Positions 25,401 to 34,400 of a stretch of DNA of 64,000 bases are shown here, piece after piece. Where the stretch lies: contig NC_087063.1 in assembly GCF_963678635.1 (NCBI RefSeq), forward strand, positions 47,610,684 to 47,674,683, written 5' to 3'. The position numbers were made by a program, and so were the translations under genes. The notes under the pieces are model-generated. The model had not been told where the DNA came from and did no database searches. It saw nothing but the letters and a program-made list of their open reading frames with translations. The DNA comes from Symsagittifera roscoffensis. Lineage: Eukaryota; Xenacoelomorpha; Acoela; Convolutidae. Position 1 is the stretch's first letter; every line of letters starts with the position of its first letter.

Positions 25401-28400
25401 AGAGAAGAAGAAGTGAGTGAGAGTGAGTGAGTAGGGAGCGGGAAAAAAGTAACGAAGAAAAAATACATACTTTAAACTATTACAACTACTCTTACTAAGG
25501 ACTGTCTGTTTTTATGAATGATAAAACTTTTTATCATTTTGTTAATTGTAACAATAATGGTCATTTAGTTTTTTTCTACAATGAGATCAGCAGCCTCCTC
25601 TTCCCAAATTGCAGCAGCAACAGCCAATTTAAATACTAGTTGCTACACAAATAGAAACCAGCACCAGCAAGGTGTTGATCGCAACAACCTACTTCATAGT
25701 CAATCACTTTTTCGCTCAAAGATTTGTTGTTTTATCTCTCGACTTTTTGTGTTTTCAAGATGGCCCAAAGTAGATCAAGCAGCAATCACAATATAATTTA
25801 TATTTGCGAGGAAAACACTACTTACTTAACTATTTTATCTTCTACTATAGGTTTTTTCTACCACCGCCTTCGCCCAGAGCAAAAATTAGCAGCAGAAAGT
25901 AGTAGTGTTGAAGAAGACCAAACAGACTCTGAGGCTTCAGCTGCAGTGGAATCCAAGTGGAATTTTTTGTGTTCTAGGAGAGAAGGCTCTGACGTTGTTT
26001 TTTTGGTTCAAGTGAGTTTTGTCTGTATGCTCATGCTCGTTGCCTTGTGTGTTTTGCAACTGTGCCTAAGATCCCCAATTGTGAAGAAAAGACTGCCTAT
26101 TCTATAATAGTTTCTACTAACTTACTTGAGTTGTTTACTCCCAGCTGCAGTTTCATCATCGCCATCATTCATGTTCAGACGGCAGCGCGTAAATTGAACA
26201 AAACAAATGAATAAAATAATCCCCACAAATGATCGAATTTTCATGTGTGTGTGCGCTGCATCAGGATCTGGAAAAACATAGTTAATTTACTCAATGTTAA
26301 CTCAACCAATTGACGGTATATTTCAACCCGCTTTTAAACTTGGTTCAGATCTATTATTTCTGGCAAACAATTTTTCCCGACTTTGAACTCCCAGCTCCAG
26401 TTTTTATGAACAAAACAGCCGCCCCGCCCTCGTTATTTTTGTATGTGTCGAACAAAAAAGCAGTGTCGAAGCCTCAAATTCTTTTGTTATAGATCAAATC
26501 ATACTAAAAATCCTCCTAGACTTTGCTAATAAAATTCTAGTAATTTCTGACTGTTCTTGTAAAGAAGTTTTACAATGTAAGGCTTTTTCAACATAAGCCC
26601 CAGCCGGACGTCAAAATCAACGAAAAGTTTGGTGTCACAGTCAACAAAAACACTACAATACTTAAACAAACTGTCCCCGCGTTGGAATGCATGAAAGAGA
26701 ACTAAGGTCACTTTTTGATTGATCTCACACCCTCTTGCCCCTTGCGTTTTTGTACTTTTATAACTGACGAATGTATCTCCTTGAGAAATCAACGTCTTCA
26801 TTGTCGTCAAAGTAAATGCACTCTATCGTCGAGAAAGTAAATCCGCTCTTTTTTTTTACCCCTAGAGCTGCAGAAACAGTCGGTCGCAGGAACCTTGATG
26901 AGTTTTTTTAATAACCTCAACTCGTCAAATTTAATTAGGAATCCGGGTCACACAATTCCACTAGACCCCTGTCCAGACAAATGCTCGCAGCTCTAAGATT
27001 AGAATCGGAAAGGTTGCTATACTTGCCTCCTCCTCTTCCTCTTCCTTCCCCTGCTGTTAATCATAAATGACAACCCGGCAGCTCGAAAAATTTGTCCTCA
27101 TCCCCGCAAATTATCTTCCACAACAACAACAACATTAAAATAGCCTTCAGGACTCAAGGGAAGGAAAACGCCTTCAACCTCAAAAAGAACCGCCACAATT
27201 TGTCAAAGAGGCAAAGAAAGATGAGCAGCAGGGTGAGGAGGAGGAAGAGAAACCTGCGATCCTTGAACAACATATTTTTCCTTTTGCAACATCAGTCAGT
27301 AGAGCCTGCAACAACAAACGTATGCGCATACGGAAAAATTTAAAACTAATAGACAAACAATGAAAATCGAAAACATTTATAGAACGTCATCTTTGCTACT
27401 GCTGCTCTCCTCATCACTGCTGCTATCGACTAAAGTGGTACCGTCCGCCCACAACTCTGGGTTGGTTTCGCAAACTGCTTTGATGACTGACAGCTTGTTG
27501 AGTATCTATGAGGGCTTGCAGCCAGTATCTGATTTTTTAAGCAGAGGAAACTTCTCAACCAATCGATAGAGGCGAATCAGTTGACTCCTTCGTGTTCTGG
27601 CGCAAGTAATTTTGATTTTCTTCAAAACTTTTTGCAGCTCGTCGTCTGATTGAAACCGATCGCGTATTGAAAACATATACATTCCTTCAAGTGATTCACG
27701 TTGAGGTCTTTTAAATCTTCCGCAGTTGACGGAACAAGCTCAGGCTCCTCTTTTTCCTCCTCACCTCCGAACCCATTCGAACAGAGCTCCAGTCCTTTCT
27801 GCAGCTTTGTTAGCTAAAACCAAGTAAAAATTGATTGAGAAAAAAAACGAGGTGTCAGAGGCAACTGAAAAGAAAACATATATATACCGCTGAAGGCTCC
27901 GTGACCGCAAGTTCACGGTGTATGTCCACTTCTTAGGCATACAGCCGACACTTCTTCTTCGACCCTTCCGTCATTCCGCACAACAGCGTCTCTAGTTGCT
28001 CTGCCGAGCAACTTTCAACCACCTCCATCTCGTTGTCGGGCGTCGTTGTCTCTCCGTCATCTGCTTCTGCCATCAATTCATCCTCAATTTCGTCGACAAT
28101 CAACCGGCTGTAATCCAGGCCTCAATCAATTCTTTCGGGTCCCCAGACATTTGTTGCATGAAACTCTTCAGGTTGAATCGGGCCATTTTTAGTGTAATTT
28201 TAAGAAATATTTTCAGGTGAAGTTTTGCTGAAAATGAGGTTAACTTGATTTTTTCAAGAGCGTAAATTTAAACAGAACTAGATGAAATTTTGTTGAAAAG
28301 TAGTGATGAGAAAAGTGCTGAGATAGAAAAAATGACTGAATTTTTTTAGGTGAGAACTGAGGTAGAGCTGAAGAGAATTACTGCCAATTGTAAAAACTGA

Positions 28401-31400
28401 ACAGGGAAAAATGTTTTTTTTTGTCCAATTAGAATGACGAATTCACGATAGAATTAATTTTAAATTATTTTTTTTTCTAGAGAACACCGCACTGACAACC
28501 TGTAACCAATCTTAACACATAGGACCCTGGATTTGGGGTGTATCCGTGTATGTACTCTTCTAGCTTCAGTGGTTCAGTATTAGGATTTTTTAGCGGGTGG
28601 ACGTCTCGTGTACTCAACATGCTCATTCAACCCTGTAGAAAATGAGGCCGTTATAAACTCAGCTCTTAACTTCTTCGGCTCAGATGTCATTCGGCTGGTC
28701 GATGTATCGCATGAACTGCCAGGTCTCATCAGAGACAAAGGAATCAAAACATGGTCTGTTTACTCGAATGAAACGACTTCGTTTGCGTCGTTTGCCCAAT
28801 ATAAAGACAGGAAAAGTGAGTTGCCAGATAATTTAAAGTTGCAGCCGACTCTGTTTCCATCAACGCCAGAAGTTGCAGATGAGTTCAGTTTGGAAAGATG
28901 CGTGAGGGTGTTGCCGTACAAGCAGAATTCGGGCGGTTTCTTTGTGGCTGTGATTGAGAAGTTGGTCAATTTTTCAAAGCGGAAGAGACTACAGTATGTT
29001 GAATTTCTAATCATTGGAACGATTTTTTTGCGAACTGGTTTTTAGTGAAAATGAAAGACTGTCTGGTTGAAATTGAAAAAGTCATGCCAAAATCTGCTGC
29101 AACCATGTCAAAATCAAAGAGATGAAACTCCATTAAACGACGTGAAAGAGAAAACATCCTTTGCTTTTTGGATTTGTCTTTTTCATATTCGAATTAAGGC
29201 GACATAAGTTTATACTTTTTGACGTGATTTAGAGAAGATTGGAAGGCAGCAGCCAATAAAATATACGAGCTTGATGAAAGTGGACAGGAATCTAATGGCA
29301 TCAAAGAAGAAAAGGTAGAGGAAGACAATTTGGAATCATTCAGTGCAGACTCACTGTCATTTGAGAACTCCGCACCGCCTCCTGCGAAGCAAGCAAGATT
29401 CAAGGGTTAGTGTTTGCTCGAATATGGATAAGGTATAATAAAGTTTACCTTATTTGGTTATGGTCAGAAATTAAGCACGTGATCTATTAGCATGTCAACT
29501 GAATCTACTTTTTGCCATCGGAGGAGATGTGGTCCGGGTTTTTTCTAAATGTTAATCACAAGTAATTGAGATGACATTCAGCTAAATGTTTTCATTAGTT
29601 GCTACGTTCTTGTTTTTTTGTATCGAGTGAATGATCCTGTTGACTGTGGCTAAGCATACATCTTAGTACTTCAAGATAATAACAAAAGCTAATCAATTCA
29701 CAGAACCATGCTTGACTCATTAAATAGAAAAAAAGGTCATGTCGGCGATAGTAGGTTCCTGCAAAGCTCTCTATGCGTTTTCACACTACGGCAATGACTA
29801 CATATTGTTCTTTTCATTAAGGTTTTTTAAATATTGCATACCTTTTTTGCATAGTAAATAGCCTTTATGATCGCCTCTAAAATTTAGATCCGGTATTCGA
29901 TCCCCGTTGTGGGAGAAAGATTTTTTGTTAAAGGACGTATTAATATAATCCTGCAACCTCATGACTTTAAACTTTGCGCCATTGTACATTTTCTGTAGCA
30001 ATTTTTACTCATTTGTCATGATTACTGAGAAATTGTTTAGGGTTTAAGGAGGATCCCTTCGTGTATATGAGTGACATAGAGAGTGATGTCTGCGTAGCCT
30101 CACTGAAGAGTGACTTTGGTGTGAGTGACTCATTTCCCTTCCAGAATCTACTGAAAAGGAAGGACACTGAAGGAGGAAGGAAGGTATCTTACACCACCGA
30201 CATTGTCCGAAGAATCAGTAAGTTACCACCACTTAACGATGTGGGAAAGGACTAAGGCGGAGATTGTTTTTTTTCAGCAGAATTTTAGCTACCCGAAGGA
30301 AAGATCGCATGAGGTCAAGCGTGATATTACGTTTACACTTGCGAAGTCCTAAGTCGCAAATATTGGTGCCATTTTTTGGGGCACTTTTACAGCTTATCGA
30401 TAGCATGTTTTTGACATTCGAATAGTAATAAGTTTTAACCAGTTGATGAATTTTTAATTCATCAAATGAACCGAAAATAGCTAATTGTTTCAAACAATTT
30501 AACAATAATAAAAACTCGATTTCAAAAATTTTGTAACTCAATATATCTTGCAATGTTTTGAAAGGCATAATTTATACATGCTTTGCGATTTATTACATGC
30601 AAAATTGTGTCTTTTTGTATTTGGTGCTACTCATGACTTATGCTGCATGTATTTGCGGTATCGAATTGGCAATTTATTAGCATATGTAGCTTGGATTTTA
30701 GTGGCTAGTTTGCGGGGAGTTTAGGCATCCGTGGCTTAGTGGCCAGTGTGTGAGACTCAAAGTTGCAAGGTCGCAGATTCGAATCCTACACGTAGCCGAG
30801 TTTTTAATTACTCGAGGCTTATTTATACTATTTCTTATTCCACTTGATAGAGCTGCCTTTTGGTCTTGTTCTCGCAAGTGTTTGCAAAGCGCAGCTTCGC
30901 CTCTGTGTGGAAGCCTACCTTTGTAATTTGCTACACCCAGTTTCTTTTGAAAAAAGTTGTTACCTTTAATTAAGCAGCAACCGACTCTAAGACGACTAAT
31001 ACTTAAACTAGCACGCTTTAACGAGCGTTGTGGATTAATACGACTATCCTTTTTTTCCAAACAAATCCGCAAATATTGGTGCCCATTTTTGGGCATCTTT
31101 ACGGCTTTTTATAGCATTTGCGTTAACATTCGATTTGTAATAATTTAACACAGTTGATGCCTTATTAATTCTTCAAATAAACCGAAAAAAGCTATTTGTT
31201 TCAGAAAAGTCCAAGTTGAGTTTATTTTTCCCGTTACATGTTCTTCACTTCTAATTGTGTGTCTATTGGCTATGTTATTATAATATCCAATAAATTTCTA
31301 TGTTTTTTTCAAATTTTTTCTCATGAACTAATCGAAATTAGAATTGCATTTTACGTGGTTTTTGAAAGGAAATAAAATTTAATAGGTTTTTATATTTTGG

Positions 31401-34400
31401 TTAGTTTGGATAATAACTGAGTCGCAAGTAGTGAAAAGCTCATTGTCGCCCCTGTAATTACACTAACGATCTGCTCAGTGTATTATTACGAAAGTTCTTT
31501 TTTTCTAACCTAACTGGCAAATAAAAGTGTTCACTAGAAGTGTTTACTTTTTGAAATTTCACCGTAGCATTGGAAATTACAGAGCATCTGTTCTCTGATT
31601 TTATTTTAGCTAGTTTTTAGTGCCTATTAAGCTTCCGTGGCTGAGTGGTTGTTTTGTGAGACTCATAATCTCTAGTTCGCAGGTTCGAATTTCAGACGTA
31701 GCCGAATTTTTTTCTATTTCTGGGCTTGTTTGTACTTTTTCTTATTGCACTTTCTAGAGCTGCTTTTTGTCCCTAGTGTTTGCGAAGCTACGTTTTGGCT
31801 CGGCGTACATGCTTGAACTCATTGAAACTCGAAAACGAGTTATTTAGTCGGTTAGTCAAAAAAATTTTCAGCCACAATTTTGCATAAATATCTCGTCTAT
31901 GGTTGAAATACTTTATGACGAATTTCGAAACAAAACGAGGATAGCCGGCTGCTGTGCAAGTAGCACAGAATGTTCCGACCACATTCTTAAAAACTACTCA
32001 AAAGGTTTTGTCTTCAATTAAGTGACAATTTAGTGTTTGATGAGAGAACGATACAAACGGGTAAAAATTTAGTGAATTTGGCATAATCGACAACAGTTGT
32101 ATTCAAAAAATGAATAAAATGAAAAAAAAAATTAAACCAAATTTTTTATCCTAAAGGACCAATTATATAACGAACGTTAATCGATCGCGTTACGAACTCG
32201 AAATTAAGCAAAGTTTCCAATCAGTTTATTCGACAACAGGACAATGTTTTCGGAAATTTTCTAATATTGTTCGAAACACGGCTGAAAGAGCTTCAATTTG
32301 ATATATGACTTGATCCATTCGATGATTATTTGTGGTTAATGTTTTTGCGTTAAAAACAAAAAATAGAATACAAAGCTCCTCATTTTCAATGTTCTGAACA
32401 AAAAATATGATCAATTTCAAGCTAGTGAAAGATATTCATAGTTCGTTGTCAAGCTTTAATAAATCTTTGATAAATCTAGTGGTCATTTGATATAATCCTA
32501 CTTTGATCAAATATTCATGAAATTCCAAAAATTTAAAGGTAATGTATGCTTTTCTTCTGAATGAGAAAGCTGAAAAATGTTACCGTTTTTTTGGGGTCAT
32601 TGATGTTTTTAAGTTTTGTGGTATTAGTGCTTATTGTCGGAGTCATCTGTTCTACCTACTTAAACAGCATCCGCTTTTCTTGCTTTCTGTCTTGTTCTGG
32701 TTTATAAGTTTGTCTACTGTCTTTGACACTTTTAATTTCAAGGCATGAGGAGAGCTTGCAGTTAGGAAGTGTGAATTTTTCATTAAAGTCTGTTAAGTTA
32801 GTCCCCCTCGTAACTTGGCGCCCGTTTCACTGCAATAAAACTTGACTAGCATAAAAGCTTGAAAACATCTTTGTATATCAAGTAGCATAAATTTGATGGC
32901 TTATTTGTCAAATACCTAAAAGCAATCCGTTCAGTTTGAAATTCCTGTTTTTCAGAAATCGACAATTGTAAGAAAACTTTGAAATTAGTGGCCGGGGTTC
33001 GATTGAAGAAACAACGGTTCATTTGAAAAACTGTTGTTAGTTCAGCCATCTATTAACTTTTGTTAGGTCAACATTTTGCTTAGGTCAGGATGTTTTAGAG
33101 CTCTGCCGATATTATAGAACAATCATTTTAGGAAGAAATCGGTTTCATTAATTTTTGGAAGGTTTTGGCCAAAAAGTAGCCGTTTTTTGTCACTTGGCAA
33201 TTTTGGAATCTTTCCAAATCCGTGTAGTAACTTATGAACACAGCTTCTGTAGGCATGTTTTTGAAACAAAAAATTGCTTGACTGCTCAAATTTTGCATCA
33301 TACGGAGCCACATAAATCCGTATCACAGGATACGTGCAAATGATGCTGATCAAATCATTTTCGAACACTTCAAGGACTCTCATTTTTCTTCGAAGCTGCC
33401 GTGTATCGTCCTCTCATTTCAAAGCTCGAATTAAATTTTTTACACTTAAAAGTTTGAAACTAATTCAAAAAGAAGCCAAAAATTAAACCACCAGAATTGA
33501 CGAATAATTGCCGTGATGGAAATAAGAAAAAGACAGCGTGTCGACTAGCAAAAAATTAACGTGGGAGTGCAGTTAATGTTGTAAATTACTTTAAGTTAAG
33601 TTTCGAATAATTTCAATGAAATTAGCAGCTGTTACCTGAATCAATATAGCTTCTACTCAAAGTTATTATATCACAATCTAGTTTTCATTAGTTTTTGCAC
33701 TGATTTTAAAAATTTTGAGCTTGTTTAGCTTAATGCTAGCTTTCATTTCAATTTTGATTTCAATTTAGTGGATTAACCCTTCTTCCTAGCCATAGAATAC
33801 TTAGGATGTCAAGTTTTGTATAAAATAAAATGTATTTCGACCAGAACAAAAATTGAAGTTTTTGACGTGGTATGGCATTTTTGTGTTGTGAATTACTTAA
33901 ACTTGCGTTTTGAATAATTTTTCTGTAAAAAACAGTTGTGCATAGAATCAACTTAAGATCTATTCATAGTTCTTTCATGAAAAATTTTGTTCGTTAGTGT
34001 GTCGACTAGCAAAAAAATCAACGCACATAATTTTTCAGGAAATAACTATGAGTATAGCCTAAGTTGATTCTATCCACAGCTAATACTTGGAAGAAAAATT
34101 ATTGAAAGCGCAAAATACTGAAAACGCAAAGGTAAATGATGAACCAAAAAATTCCCATACCAAGGCAAAAGCTTTCGTTTTGCTGTGATCAAAATATATT
34201 CAATACAAAATTTGATCTCATAATTAATTCATGGCTAGGAAGAAGGGTTTTTCCACTTAATTCAAATCAAAATTGAAAGCAATGTATCAAAGTTGGTAGC
34301 TAGCATAAAGCTAGACAAGCATATAATTTTTGAATTTCAAAAAGCGTAAAAGAATGATTTGATCAGCATCATCTGCACGTATCCAGATGATATGGATTTA

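Noticed and set aside
24405-25468. Minus-strand ORFs (117 and 105 codons) in the duplicated block
   Set aside because: They are antisense to Gln/Glu- and Ser-rich coding-like sequence, low in complexity, and not preserved in frame between the two units.
28994-29045. Extension of the NSUN2 exon to the in-frame stop at 29045
   Set aside because: A GTATGT donor at 28994 joins in phase to 29233 and on to the conserved GFKEDPFV exon; stopping at 29045 would lose the conserved C-terminal half.
30698-31096. 132-codon minus-strand ORF
   Set aside because: It runs through the SINE head and a dispersed repeat copy; the translation is the typical by-product of a tRNA-like sequence, and the homologous copy at 31.6 kb is not open.
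31626-31700. Functional tRNA-Met gene
   Set aside because: A and B boxes and the anticodon loop are visible, but the acceptor halves do not pair and a SINE tail follows.
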